Part shown: piece by piece, positions 11,705 through 24,280 of the stretch
How positions within the stretch are numbered: position 1 is the stretch's first letter
How the letters are laid out: each line of letters starts with the position of its first letter
Source of the DNA: Phaseolus vulgaris
Taxonomy: Eukaryota > Streptophyta > Magnoliopsida > Fabales > Fabaceae
Direction: 5' to 3'
Assembly (NCBI RefSeq): GCF_000499845.2
Contig: NC_023749.2
Location: forward strand, 5,179,030-5,243,029
DNA: 64,000 nt
Program-made: the position numbers and the translations under genes
Notes under the pieces: model-generated
The model's database searches: none
Told to the model about the DNA's origin: nothing
The model's input: only the letters and a program-made list of their open reading frames with translations

Positions 11705-13010
11705 GATGATTTTTGTTTAGCAGGTAAATTAAAATGATTTCAGTGAAAATTGTTTAACATAGTGTTAAACCGTCTAACATCAAAGAGATGATAATATAGA
11801 TAAGGTTATATGACCTCAAGTTATCTCCCAACGAATTCAATAGTAAATTCATTTAACTAGTGTTCAAAAGTTATTTGCAAGAAAGAAGAGTTAGAAATAA
11901 CAGTACATACAATAGGGGGATAGAGATTGTTATGCAAAAAATTAACTTAGACGATTACATAACAGAAAAGAAAATAGGTTCACTCTCAAGTTCATTCAAC
12001 AGTAAATTCATCATTGATTATCTAAATATTTTCACCCTTTCAATTCTCACACAGATGTTGAACTTAATCAAACAAGTGTTAATAAAAATCAATAAAATCT
12101 TATCAACAGAACAAGCAAGTGGTTATTGACATATTATTATCTCACCCGTCTTCAAGCATCTACTCATGATATGTTTATCCTCTAAAGATAAGAGATATCT
12201 TAAATATTAGATTTTTTTTTCGTTTTTTTTTTTTGCTTTACTAAATAAATAAAAACTAATAGGAAGAAAACACATGTTAAATATGCAAAAAATAAAATTA
12301 GGAAAATAAAAAAAAATTATGCAGATAAAAAGAAAAACCTGATAACCAAAATCAAATTGGATTCCCCGGCAACTGCGCCAAATTTGATAGCTGTCGTTCT
12401 GCTGTCAAATTAATATGATTCTAGTGTAGACTTGTATAACACTAGAGAGATGATAGTGTAATTGTGGTCAGATGACCCCAAGTCGTCTCCCAACGAATCC
12501 AATAGTGATTCAGTTAACCGAATTCAAGGATCTCGAAATATATATTTTGTCTCAAATTTTGTTCACAGTTTCTTAATTCCCAACTTTCCAAAAAATTTAG
12601 ATTTTGTTTCCAGTTTTATCGTCATTTTGTTTCTTCATATTTTTATAGACGGTTTGTTTTTCCATTATGTTGCTGAGGTATTGTAGATTTTATTCTTTAG
12701 TTCTTTAACTTGGATTTTGTTTCCCGTTTCAATTCAGAGAAACAACTTGGACTTTCACTTTATCATACCCACGCAATGGTAGATGTTTCCTTCGAATCGT
12801 GTATCAGACGCTTCCTTTAGACTGTCTATTAGACGCTTTTATCAGATTGTCTAGTCTACATTATTCGCATAAGAGTCTTTCTATACCTTCGTCTACATTA
12901 CACTTTATGTTTCTAAGGTGTTTTCTTCAATGGAGTCTTGGCATATGGTCGTTGGACCGTCTACTCCATGTAACCACTAAATTGTATAGTCAAATCGTCT
13001 ACTACGATTA
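11705..13010 (-). mobile_element. LTR-retroelement remnant with two LTR-like copies
   Basis: Two related segments lie in the same orientation. Near 11705-11850 is agagatgataatatagataa followed by cctcaagttatctcccaacg. Near 12387-12520 is agagatgatagtgtaattgt followed by ccccaagtcgtctcccaacg. Immediately before the second copy is a tRNA-Asp-type primer-binding site (12361-12380) oriented for transcription on the minus strand. The second copy begins TGATAGCTG at 12386, consistent with the complement of an LTR ending in CA. The roughly 500 bases between copies hold no gag or pol frame, so this is a non-autonomous or deleted element. The outer limits are uncertain. Confidence 0.55.
12361..12380 (-). 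promoter_or_regulatory. Primer-binding site like the tRNA-Asp 3' end
   Basis: The plus strand reads attccccggcaactgcgcca, closely matching the 3' end of plant tRNA-Asp including the terminal CCA triplet. The minus strand is therefore a typical plant retrotransposon primer-binding site. An LTR-like end (gctatca on the minus strand) lies a few bases away, as expected. It is not a tRNA gene, because no 5' half or anticodon arm is present. Confidence 0.65.
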
Positions 13011-13649
13011 AAAATATAATATTAGCATATAATAGTTAAGACAAAAATAAACCCAATTAGATGAATCCTCATTAAAACAATAGATTTATTCATGATTACA
13101 ATCTAAAAAATCTATGATTAAAGTTATTAAGTGTGAGTAAAACTATGCTCATCAATTTCCTAGTAGATATTGGCCTTTAACGCATTAGAAACATATTGAA
13201 AGATGTATCCTCAACTTTGTATGTCATGGTGGTTCATTGTACGTGCTTTGTAATAACTTGATGCACTTGTTCACCATATGATTTCATATGTGAACTAGGC
13301 CATAATTAAAACTAAGATATATCCTTTTTGTAATGAGTTTCATGTTTAATACCACACAATATAATACTAAGTATCCCTCTTCATACATTCATAAAAGGGT
13401 CAAATATCAAACTAAGTATTAACATACACAATCATACTAGGTCATAATATCATATAGATATCCCATAGAATATACATCAACAAGTTTATCATATAAGTGC
13501 ATATCATACACATATCAAATCACACATGCAACTCTTTCATTAAACACAATATCATTAAATTCATATCACTTAAGCAAACTCATTTCTTCTAAAAAAACCT
13601 TGTTTCCTCAAATAAAGAAATACATTCTTGCTTGAATAATTTTTCATGG
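13011..13649. other. AT-rich spacer, probably old retroelement flank
   Basis: No gene was found. The sequence lies between the retroelement remnant and the TTGAGC-rich stretch and may be part of the same decayed insertions. Confidence 0.4.
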
Positions 13650-14600
13650 CTTGAGCAACACCAACTCTATAAGAGATAATTGATGAGGCATTTTTCTTGC
13701 TTGAGTGCCCCTACGTCACTTAAGTGAGTGTCCACCTTTTAAATTGCTCAAGTGTAATATTACTACTTCAGCGAGAAGAGTTGTAATAAATTTAACAAGT
13801 TTCAAAAAAATATCTTCCACATCTTCACCTATACCCTTGAGTCGCCATATTGTCACTTGAGCGATGATGCTTGTTGTATAATCCAACAAGTTCTTGAAAC
13901 ACTATGCACCACACCATGCACATCTTCACCTTAATGCTTAAGTAAATACTTCTCCGCTAGAGCATTCAATGTCTCAAAGGTGAGAAGATTATCTCAACAT
14001 TTATTTTACTTAAGTCATAAGTCATAACTTGAGTGTCCATGATGGTGTTTGAACGAAATTAAGCAGTGTATGTAATGACTACTAATTGTTTTAGTGATAA
14101 TTCACCACTTGAGTAATATTAGTCCAACTTATTAGATTTTGAATGATTTATCAATTCTTTGAAGTTTTTTAACCATACAATTCAAGAATGTTCATGGAAA
14201 AGTTTCGTGATGGTTTCAACCAAACTCTCTAATAAGTGTCATATGTGTGTGTCTTTATCTTAAATTTGAAAATTATTTTAGGTATTTTATTATTTTTTTA
14301 GGATACTTTTATTAGTTTTTGGTCTAATTTTGTTTTAATTCATTTTATTACGATTTGACTCTTTTTCCTTTAGTTTTATTTTATTTTAGCTTTAAGGAGA
14401 AGAATTTTGAGTCAAGCAAGAAAAGGAGTTACTTGAGCAAAACAAGTCAGAAAGCTCATGTCATACAATACACTCACTCCTGCGAAACTTCAACTAGCTT
14501 GAGCAAGGACTACTTGTCCAAGCTAGCCTGAGAGAAGGAAGCTTGCTTGATCAAACCTTGGAGTGCTTGAGCGAGAGACACGTTACATGAGACAATAAGT
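13650..14600. repeat. CTTGAGC-motif-rich stretch
   Basis: The motif cttgag(c/t), or its complement, recurs at least nine times (for example near 13651, 13697, 13745, 13832, 13856, 14026, 14107, 14431, 14496 and 14563) at irregular spacing in otherwise plain DNA. In bean-group genomes I associate runs of cttgagc(g) with untranslated parts of LTR retrotransposons. That origin is an inference, and no coding frame survives. A short echo is present at 57418-57490. Confidence 0.45.
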
Positions 14601-17600
14601 CAGGATCATTAGGATGCATATGCAATTTTAATGTTATATTTGACCTAGAAACACTTTTAAAGTGGGTTGCAAAGAAGAAGAAAAAAATCAACTTAAAATG
14701 TTATAAACTTAGGTTAGATATCACATAAAACACACCTAGGAGTTACAACACATAATTAAATCATCACTCTTAATTAGTATTTTAGTGTTTGGTGTAAGTG
14801 TTAATTCATAAGTGATTAAACATCTTATTGTTAGATATTGATGTAGATGTCTGACTCGTGTAATTCTTCCTCTCATTTCCAATAAGATTGATTAATTGAA
14901 TTTATTATTTTTACCTTGCTCTTAATCTTTGTTTGATATGATCCATCGAATCATGATTTAATAACTTTAATTGTGGGTGGAAAACCTTATTCTAATTAAA
15001 ATATTGGTGAAAATATCATTAATACTTATCCTTATGAAAGAGGGTAAGTCCTATATTTTTAAGTCATTAATCTTAATGTTGATTGTTTAACAGATTTCAC
15101 GAATGAATTGAAATCTTCCTTAAGAAATTTAGAATTTATTCACTAAGGGATTAGGGTTAAATTAAATTCATGAATTGTTGAATTTACTGAGTAATTAAAA
15201 TTGTTAGATGAGCACTGTGATGAATTAAATGGGAAAGGTTAGTGGAATCAACTTCCAATGTCTTTTATATCTTAATTACTCTTATCTTTATTAATAAATT
15301 TATTCACGTTTTTTAAATTATTTTCTTAATTTATATTTCCAAATCCTAAAATTTATAATTTATTTCCTTATAATTAAATAATTTTATTGCAAATCTCTAT
15401 TGATTTAGTAGTTGGAATTTTGTCCATTTACTATTTGACAATTTGGTACACTTATCAAAGCATATTGTCACTCTCAAACAAGGAACAAGAGGTGAAAAGA
15501 AAAGTAAAATGGACAAGGAAAGAAGTGAGAAAGAACATCTCACCTTTGAAGACCCAAAGAATAAATATATTGTTTTTCACTACTTAAAAAAAATATTTCA
15601 AGATAAGAACTTAAGCTTGCATTATCAAACTCTCAACACTTAATTTTACTCAAAATCAACCATTTTCATATATCTCAATAGTGTCTTATACAAGGTGATA
15701 TACATATATTTATAGAATTATAGAAATGTGTTTTCGAAAAATTAATGACATAAAGGAGTTAAAGAAGTTACAACTTCATGACAAAGTAGTAATAGTGAAG
15801 AGTAATCAACAAGTTATTTGTGTGACATTTAACTTATTTAAATTCCAAATTAGATAGAATTAGTAGGTGACATTGAATTATATTGCTCTTGAACATGCTA
15901 AAAACTTATAGAATGAATATTTTTTTTAATAAAATTATTTAAAATATTTAAGGAATATTTTGAGAGTAACCTTTTAGAATATTCTAGAAAAAATTTAATC
16001 AAGAATATTTAAGTTCTTCATATATTATTTTCCGTTTAACTCTTCTACTACGTTGTAGTTCTTTTGAAACTTCTATGGAGGTCATTTTCTATTTTACTCC
16101 AATATATTTTCTTTGATTTTCATTCTATTTTTGTTTGTCTTTTTCCTCTAAATTTTATTGGTTTTTTATCCTTTTTTTCTAGTTGTTTATTTGACAATAT
16201 TCTTCTCTCTTAAGAAAATTGTGTAAGTAATATTGTAAATGATATTGTAAATAGCATGTTATTTTCATGTTCCGTGGTAATCAATGTATGAATGGTTAAC
16301 TCATGCAACAAATGTTTGTATCATTTAGTATATCTCATCATTTAGAGGATATCAAGGGGTTGAAATTTGACTTCCAAGTGCCTCACTATTATTAATCTAG
16401 ATATTTTACATTGTTTATTTTGGACATTCAAGAGCACTTAAATCAATGTAAAATGTAATGTTTTCAAATATGATAAGTGAAAATCGATATCCAAATATGT
16501 AAGAATGATAAAAATAATCAAACTTTCTATATTTGCAAGAAAGGTAAGGGTGATAAAGTTGGTCTTGACTCATTAGTTGCATTGGTGTTTTCATTTCAAC
16601 TTGTTTTGCCCTATCTCGCCTAACCCACCATATTGACGAACCAAATAAGGGGTGGGGGTGGACAAGATAAATAACCCGTATTTTTTAAATTAAAATAAAT
16701 AAAAAAAATTAGTTTAAAAGATTAACTTTTTTATATTATTATGACGATTTGATTTTTAAAAGATAGAAGAAAAGAGTTATCAATCAATAGAAAAGAGAAA
16801 AAAATTTACACAAAAGAGAGGAGTCATAGAACATTGATATTATAACTAAATAGTAAAAGTACAACATTCAAATTTTTGTTAGCATATGCATGTTTATAGT
16901 TGTTTATAGTGCAAGAATCATTTCTGATAATTATACAACATAATAAGGAAGCAATGTGCCTTTGTATAATATTAAACAAGTGAACTAGCGACAAAGATTT
17001 CATAAGATTAATTTTTTTTTTCTACTCTTTAAATAATCTAAATATATTTAGTTATAATCTATTAACATGTTTAGATGATTACTATTATGTTTTCAATTTC
17101 TTATACAATCAATACATAACTTCTTTTCTATATTGATTACAATGTTAACCAATAAAAAATATAGATTTAACATTTAAAATTATTACCATCTTTATTTTTT
17201 TTATATTTGTTTGTTCATAAACATATTAACCACTATAATCACGAGCTGATTTACTCTTTTTGTGCAATTTTGTATGTAATTTATTGTAATGGATAAATTT
17301 TCAAATTTTTATAAGAATTATCTGAAAGCACTATTTTGAAATGTAGAAAACGTGCTTTCAAGCATGATTTTCATTGTCAAATTTTCCAAGTTTTAATTAT
17401 ATTTTATAATTTGTTTTTATTTAACGTAATTTTTGAAGTTAAATATTTTTCTGAAAATTTTAAAATAAATATTTTAACTTTAATTTCAAATTAAAAGTTG
17501 AACTTAACATATTCCGTGAAAATAAAAATAATAAATTATATAAAATAAATAAAAATAATTAACACGTCAAAGAAAATTGATTAACGTAATAATTAATTTT

Positions 17601-19686
17601 AAATAATTTATTTATGTTTATAAAAAAATTATAAAAAAAATCCCAAAGTGAAGCCGGACCATACTAATGACTTCACAAAAAAAATCATAAAAATTAAAAT
17701 AAAACAAATCTTGCTTCATTAAATAAAATATAATAAATTTAAACTCAAAAAATATTCCGTATCATAATTTTACCAAAAAAAAAAAAATCAATAAGTTGAA
17801 GTCGTATATCAAATAATAATTAGAAAAAAAAATTATTTTTATATGAAATGAGGTTTAAGAATTTTTATTAAAATAAAAATAATATAATTAAAAGTTTAGA
17901 ATTTGACAAAATTAAATTAGTTTTTGGAAGTACGATATCCGTAAATTAGCCTAGAATCACGTTTTCACCTTGCGTTTGTTTATCATCACTTACATATTCT
18001 AATTATTACACTATATAAGAAATTAATTTTAGGGAATTTTATCATTTCTTTTTTTAAAATGTGCTATATTTAAATTGAATGTTATAATTCTAAGAAACTT
18101 GTTTAATTTACTCTCAGTTTTAATTAGGATGCATGAAATATTAACATAAATATTAAAAAAAACTTTGTCTACGAAATGGTTTTTCTCATCCATAAATTTA
18201 AATGGAATAACAGTAAGTTTATTATATAGGTGGCCATAGATTGAGAAAAGGTGATGGCTAGTAAAAATATCTTCCCCACAAATAGAATCGTGGCAATGGA
18301 TATGTAACAAAATACTTTCATGATAAAAAAATAATAATAGTTATTTAAATTCATATCAGTAAGATATTTTCAATAAGCTTATTTTATCTCTTAGACTCTT
18401 CAAAATTAGAGAGGTTAATGTGATTTTTCTGAAAAAAATGTGAACTGTTTTTTTTAACTTTTTCATACAATGTATTTATATGTTGTTTGCTTTCCTATTT
18501 ATATTTAAAACAAACAGTTTGATATTTCAGATAATATCAATTTATAATATACAAGTGAATAATGTAAATTTTATATATTTTTAAGAATAATTTAAAATTA
18601 AACTTATTTATATATTAATATAGTATAATTTATTATATTAGACTAGAGGACTTTTTTGACCAAATAAATATATGTCGTTGTTGTTATTAGACCATCTACA
18701 AATCTACTTATAAAATATTCATACATTGAGGAAGTTGTGTTGGAAAGTTCACATCAATTAAAAAAAATTATAGCATATAAATAAAGAAAAAAATCACTTT
18801 ACAAATATTTTTTCTGAGAATGAGTTGAGTAAAAACTCACTTCTCAATAGAGACAAAATTTGTTTAAATTTATATTATTTGAATTAAATTAAATAGTTTA
18901 TATTTAAATTATGTTTCCATAGGATATATTCTTGAAATTATTATAAGAGATATTATTTTAATTTCTTTTAACATTTTTTTATCAAAAAATATATTTTACA
19001 TAAAACATTTCAAATATTCTATAAAAATAAATTTTCTAATTGAAATTTCCTATTCAAACACACTATTTAGTCATAAAACCATAACATTTATTTCTGTGGA
19101 ATTTGATCCTTCAACCTACCCAACAATTAAGTGGTAGCAAACACTATAAGACCTTAATTTATTGATAAGCATTATGCTCAGGAAGATCTTTTGCTACGTT
19201 GTTGTCTTTAATGGCTTCTTAAACTACTAAATAGAACACTTAGATTCAACTAACGTTGGAGAGAATATGTATGAATGGAATTAATTGTTGAAGGTGTAAA
19301 AGCATGTCAATAAAACAACGTAATCGTAAAGAAAGTTGATAAATTAGAAGAGTAAAAGAAAAGAAAAATAGGCTTTTTTCTTCATCTGATTTTTCGGGGT
19401 ACTTTTTTATTACATTAGTTTTTACAAAGACGAATATTGCATACATTAAAAAAAATATCGACTTAACCATCTAATAAATAAATATTTTAATTATATTTAA
19501 TTTAAAATATTATTATATTATATTATTATAATAAGTTTTCAAATAAATGGGTTTTATTTTTTTTTGGGTATAAAAGTAATTTTTTTCACGAATGTAATAC
19601 CATCAACCAGCTTCAACAGAAAGTGACTGTTTATTTTAATTGCGAGTTTTAACAATTTTTATACGCAAGATAAAGGTTAAAGGAAC

Positions 19687-19689
<3 letters not shown>
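14601..19689. other. Long AT-rich gene-free stretch
   Basis: About 5 kb without a recognisable gene. Open frames at 15387-15643 and 18029-18354 are short, AT-driven and unlike any family I know. A small less AT-rich patch at 16560-16670 is unassigned. Confidence 0.5.

Positions 19690-19727
<38 letters not shown>
19690..19727. repeat. (AT)n microsatellite
   Basis: A nearly pure run of alternating T and A of about 37 bases within AT-rich spacer. Confidence 0.85.
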
Positions 19728-19730
<3 letters not shown>

Positions 19731-20282
19731 GATTTTTTTCCTTTCACTTAATTATATTCATAAAAACAGGATTTATGTTTTCTCTAATACAACTCATTTG
19801 AAAAATCAGTATCTTAAATTTGAAAATAAATATTTATTAGATGATATAATTAATTAACAAACATAATTAATATAGAATTTGATACCTTTTAAAATTAAAA
19901 TTTAACTTAACTTAAAAAATTATAAAATAAGATTTATCTTCATTTATATTTTAAATTTAAGAGAGATTTATTAATTGGTATAATTTTTCTTCAATTTTAC
20001 TAAAATGAACATTTTATACAAAAATTATCAATATCGACACGTCGTACGTATATAAAATGACTTATTTTTAAAGAAGTCGTGTTATCTATGACTTCCACTA
20101 AATATCACTTTAGAGTGAAATTATGTTTCTGACAAAATTATATTTGTGTCATATGACTTTGTCATAAACATATAAGTCATTTAACCCATATAAGTCATTT
20201 TAGCCCTATGTCTAGTTGATAAGAGATTTCAACATGTATATGAACAAAATACATGTCGCAGAAAGAACAAAATGTAACTTGC
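19728..20282. other. AT-rich spacer
   Basis: No gene seen. Short repeats of ataagtcattt occur near 20180-20205 and 20050. Confidence 0.45.
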
Positions 20283-20560
20283 CTTCTGAATGTTTGCGTA
20301 ATTAGCTGGAGCCACAGTGAAAGGAACATATGCAATAATGTTCAATGGGAATATCTGGCTTAATTGATTTAGCAATTTGCTGCAACTCTGCATATAATAG
20401 GCGAAGAAAGACAAGAATGAAGTTTCAACAATTTGATCGTTGTGCTTGAGGTATTCATCATTTCCATAAATACTCAGAAAGTAGTTGATATAGACACCAG
20501 AACTTGACTTTGGTAGAGGATGAAATTTGTGGCCTCAATATAAGGGAAACGATGTTCCAT
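20283..20560 (-). pseudogene. Exon-like fragment of an unrecognised gene, frameshifted
   Basis: On the minus strand an ATG at 20560 opens MEHRFPYIE. A one-base shift near 20534 then leads into about 84 codons without a stop: HKFHPLPKSSSGVYINYF, then LSIYGNDEYLKHNDQ, later YVPFTVAPANYANIQK. The frame ends at aag|gcaagt (20283/20282), which would suit a GC-type splice donor. Amino-acid composition is protein-like and the DNA is richer in G/C than its flanks, so this looks like a former exon. I do not recognise the family. It may be a gene fragment carried by a transposon. Confidence 0.45.
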
Positions 20561-21960
20561 GGGTTATATAGAAAGAGTTTAGAGGATTAAACCAAACATG
20601 ACTTAATGGAATGACTGGCTTGAGAGGTGCACATTCATTTCCAGCATTTTTCCAGCTGTTTTAGAATATTCACTGGGCCAATCAGAGCCTAATCATTTGA
20701 TTTTATGTTGAATAGAATATGTTTTAAATTTTTAATGAAATCAATTTTAAATAATTGAATATGGTTGCGATTTATTTCATTAATTAACTTGAACCATGTT
20801 TTTTTCGTTATTATATTTTTTTTATTGAAAAGTATGGATATCAACTTTTTATAACTATAAAACAAACAACATCAAGTTATACTTATCAGTAACAAAAATA
20901 TTGTTTTAAATGAACTATAAATAAAATAACATTTACATCATCAATTAAACTAAAAGTAATTATTTCTTTGATATGTCGAGATCTTATTTAAAAATGAAAA
21001 ATCTCATCCAAGGAAAGATAAATTTTTTTCCCAGCTTCTTCCAATGATCATCATTTCGTTTACAGGAGAGTACAAATATATCTTTACATGGAATAAATTT
21101 ACACCAATTAGATAAAACTATTATGAAAATTAAAATTTCCATGCATTTGAGGTATTTATGAACATTATTTTTTCTTACATATTTTACGCATTTTCTGAAA
21201 TTTTGTTAGAAAAATATTCTCTAATATATCTTTTGGACACACTCCTTTTTAGTACTAAAAAATTTATTAAAAATGAAAAATAAGGATTAAAAAAAATCAA
21301 TAATATGCCTAAAATAATATATTAAAAAAATGTAATTCTATGTTCCACTTAAATTTTCACCGAAACATATCAGAATTTGCAAAATGTCTGTTCATTTGTC
21401 TTTAGTCTTTATTCTTTCTCCTTTGTTTGAAAGTAAAGAGTCAAATTAAAAGGAAAACCTAAGTTTTATATTGTGCAATTATTCGTATACAATGAAACAG
21501 TGATAAGATCTGTCAGCTTGCTAACTTTAAAGCCTTGCCCTACCTGGACATGCAGAACCTTTTAAGAGTAATAATATTTACACACTAATATTCTATTAAT
21601 TGTATTGATTTTATTGTAATTGTTTATCGTATTATATCTGTCTTTTTGCTTATATTTTATTTAATTTTTCTTTCGCAGATTCCAACAATCATTTTTGTTC
21701 AGCCTTAATCATAATTTGAAATTGGGAAAGAGAACAAAAGGGGGCAGTGGCACACCGCTGGATGTTGGCGACACTTGTCCTGATAGCCGTTTGATTTTTC
21801 ACCAAACATAAAAGCATGGCATAGCCGTTTGAAGGCTGCAGCATGAAGGGACCACAACATGATCTGTCTAGTGTGTGCGCGGGACCTACACCAACCACAA
21901 ATGATTCAAAGCACATAGACGTTGCCATAAACTCAAATTAACCTAATCATTCACTGACTT
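20561..21960. other. AT-rich spacer and promoter side of the AG-peptide gene
   Basis: No gene seen. The stretch 21690-21950 is richer in G/C (for example gtgtgtgcgcgggacctaca near 21870) and lies just upstream of the TATA box of the arabinogalactan-peptide gene, so it probably belongs to that promoter. The 79-codon open frame on its minus strand looks fortuitous. Confidence 0.4.
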
Positions 21961-21990
21961 TAAATATTAATTCTTTTATCAAATGGAGCC

Positions 21991-21998
21991 TATAAATT
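21991..21998 (+). promoter_or_regulatory. TATA box of the AG-peptide gene
   Basis: TATAAATT lies 127 bases before the start codon. Transcription would start about 30 bases later, near 22020, giving a 5' leader of roughly 100 bases. It is the only good TATA-like site at a suitable distance in a locally less AT-rich context. Confidence 0.55.
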
Positions 21999-22117
21999 TG
22001 TGATCTTGTTTCTCTCTAACACCACAAGATACCAAAGCAATTTTACCTACCCCTACCGCCACCCCTCTAGCTCAAGCTATCTACAAAGTTAGTATTATTT
22101 TTTTGTGTCTGAGAAAA

Positions 22118-22336
22118 ATGGCATGCATTAGCAAGAGCAGAACAATGTTCTTCTTCATGTCTTTCTTGGTGGGGCTTGTGTTTGCTGCTGGGGTGAGGGC
22201 ACAAACCAGTGAGTTTCCTCAAGCACCAGCGCCAGCACCAACCATGGACGCTGGAGCTGGATTTTTGGTGACTTACTCTGGAGCATTTGTTTGCTACTCA
22301 CTGCTTCTATCTCTCATTGCCCTTCTATGCCACTAA
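22118..22336 (+). CDS. Arabinogalactan peptide (AG-peptide)
   Basis: The precursor is 72 residues. An N-terminal signal peptide covers about residues 1-29, with the hydrophobic core MFFFMSFLVGLVFAAG, ending near RAQ. A very short mature part contains the Ala-Pro repeat QAPAPAP, whose prolines would be hydroxylated and decorated with arabinogalactan. The C-terminal hydrophobic tail YSLLLSLIALLCH would be replaced by a GPI anchor. This is the standard layout of plant AG-peptides (the AGP16/20/22 type), which sit on the outer plasma membrane and in the cell wall. The ATG at 22118 is chosen because the in-frame sequence before it has no ATG. The length is normal and the gene appears intact, in one exon. 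Its particular biological role cannot be told from sequence. Confidence 0.9.
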   Translation: MACISKSRTMFFFMSFLVGLVFAAGVRAQTSEFPQAPAPAPTMDAGAGFLVTYSGAFVCYSLLLSLIALLCH

Positions 22337-23472
22337 TTCTTCATACTGCAAGGACTGAAGCATATCCGCTGTATTCAATTTATTTTTTTTCCCCAGATTC
22401 TGTTCACATTTATCCTCATTCTGCATGTGAGTGTTTTTGTTGATGGCATTGCTATTGTTGTATTATCTTATTCTTCTTCCCTAATGACCGGTTAGGGTGT
22501 GATTTATTACTCGAGCTTATCTACTAAGAAATTGAGACAACTATAGAGCATTTGAGTTTTGATTTTCTATCGTCATGTATTCCTTATCTTCCGGACTTAG
22601 ATGGTGTTCTTTCAAAGTGATAATGTGTAACGAACCAAATAAATCTTTAGAAGAGAAAAAGAAAAGGGTCAAAGTTATGTTAACTAAGATAGGAAATACA
22701 CATCAGAGCATTGAGAATGACTTCAATGGCCAGAAACGATTTCTTGTCTCTGTAAAGAGACATGAAATTTTAAACAAATGGACAATTTGCTAACTTAGTT
22801 TAACTGCATAATGCTCACTGACTATTTAAACAACAACTTGTTGGGCTAGTCCCAAAAAAATTACATCTGACCCATATTTTCAGATGTTACATTAACTAGC
22901 ATTTATCAGCGGATAATTATGATGGTAAAACATGTCATAGTGATAATTAGTAGATCTAAACAACACAAGTATTGTCCTGCGATCTCTAATCCAAAAGACC
23001 AAAAAAAACATTTCAGAAATTTAGTGCTGCAAACAGAAAAGGAATGGGGAAGCTTACCGATAATGGGACTGTTATAGCTACTATTGCTGCATTTGTTCCC
23101 ACGTCTGGTTAACCAGAACTTGCATACTAATATTCAGAGCCTAAACTAAGTTAAGATTATAAAATTAGAAATTCTATACTCAAACTCAAGCTTCTGGTTG
23201 CAAATTGTTATAAGTTTTTAAAGGAAATCACTCCAGCTGAACATGTGTGCTTTCAGAACACAAATCTGGCCAATGAACATTAATCTTGCAATCGAAATAA
23301 CGGATGAAATAAGAAATAAGGATATCTCCTACCTTCCAATCATGTTCCGAAAGAACTTACCATCCTTTTTTTTATTTGTTTAGAGGTTCTCATCTCTCTA
23401 ATCTTCAATAAACAAATCTAAAAAGGTTTAACACATTTTAAATTTTCAGAGTACAATTATAAAAAAAGAATT
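22337..23472. other. 3' flank of the AG-peptide gene and spacer
   Basis: The first 200 bases are probably the 3' untranslated region. The remainder has moderate AT content but no recognisable coding frame on either strand. Confidence 0.4.
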
Positions 23473-23975
23473 CAAATTCTGCAATTTACAAAATTACGAG
23501 TAAATAAAAGATAAATTATGTTAACTAACAAATTTATAGATAAACAGAAATAGAAAAGATATGTACCTTCAAATATTTTCTAACTGTTTCAATTTCTCTT
23601 GATTTAGTTCATTTGCTTCATGATACAAAAACAATACTCAAGAAGCTAAATAAATTGGATATTCTTCAAAGTAACAAAATTATTAGAAAAAACAATACAA
23701 ATTGCTAGTTACAGAATTATGAGTAAATAAGTTATAAATTATTTCAAGTAACAAACTTATTAAAAAATATTGCACCTTCAAAAATTTCCTAGTTATTGTC
23801 AATTTCCTTAATTTAATTCATTTGTTTGAGCCCATGATACAAAAAAAAATATCACAAAAAGTTAGAAAAATCCTAAAAGGAATAAAAATATGATCAAAAC
23901 AACAACAAAATTCTAAGTTACAAAACTAAGAGTAAATAAATTATAAATTATTACAAATAACAAATTTATAGATAA
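23473..23975. repeat. Tandem repeat of about 220 bp, two and a third copies
   Basis: Three successive segments start near 23473, 23696 and 23909. Each contains a tacaaaattacgagtaaata-like block followed by taacaaatttat. The first two also share accttcaaatattttctaac and a later ttagttcatttg block. Copies differ at many positions, so the duplication is old. The array lies just downstream of the SRFR1-like pseudogene on its strand and may be a former intron or 3' region. Confidence 0.6.
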
Positions 23976-24280
23976 AAGGATGTCAGAGATCCCATAACAA
24001 CTGGATATAAGAATATTTCATAAGACATAAGTGCACTTTATGAGCCAAATTTGTAATATTGAGTTAGACTTAAAATCCACTTATTACTCTTAATTTGTTT
24101 ATTGAAGGTAACTTATCATTCATAGCTATAGTTTGTTGGGCTTAACTTGGACCATCACTTATAAATATGTAGCCTCCAGCTCGAATTGGAAGGGAACATT
24201 ATATAGACTGATGGTAAAAAAGTTAAATAAATTGAAAACTTTTTAATGTAACACATGCACACTTATGGTTGTCTAGATAC

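Noticed and set aside
12361..12380. Possible tRNA-Asp gene
   Set aside because: Only the 3' terminal part including CCA matches; no acceptor 5' strand, D-arm or anticodon arm precedes it, so it is a retroelement primer-binding site.
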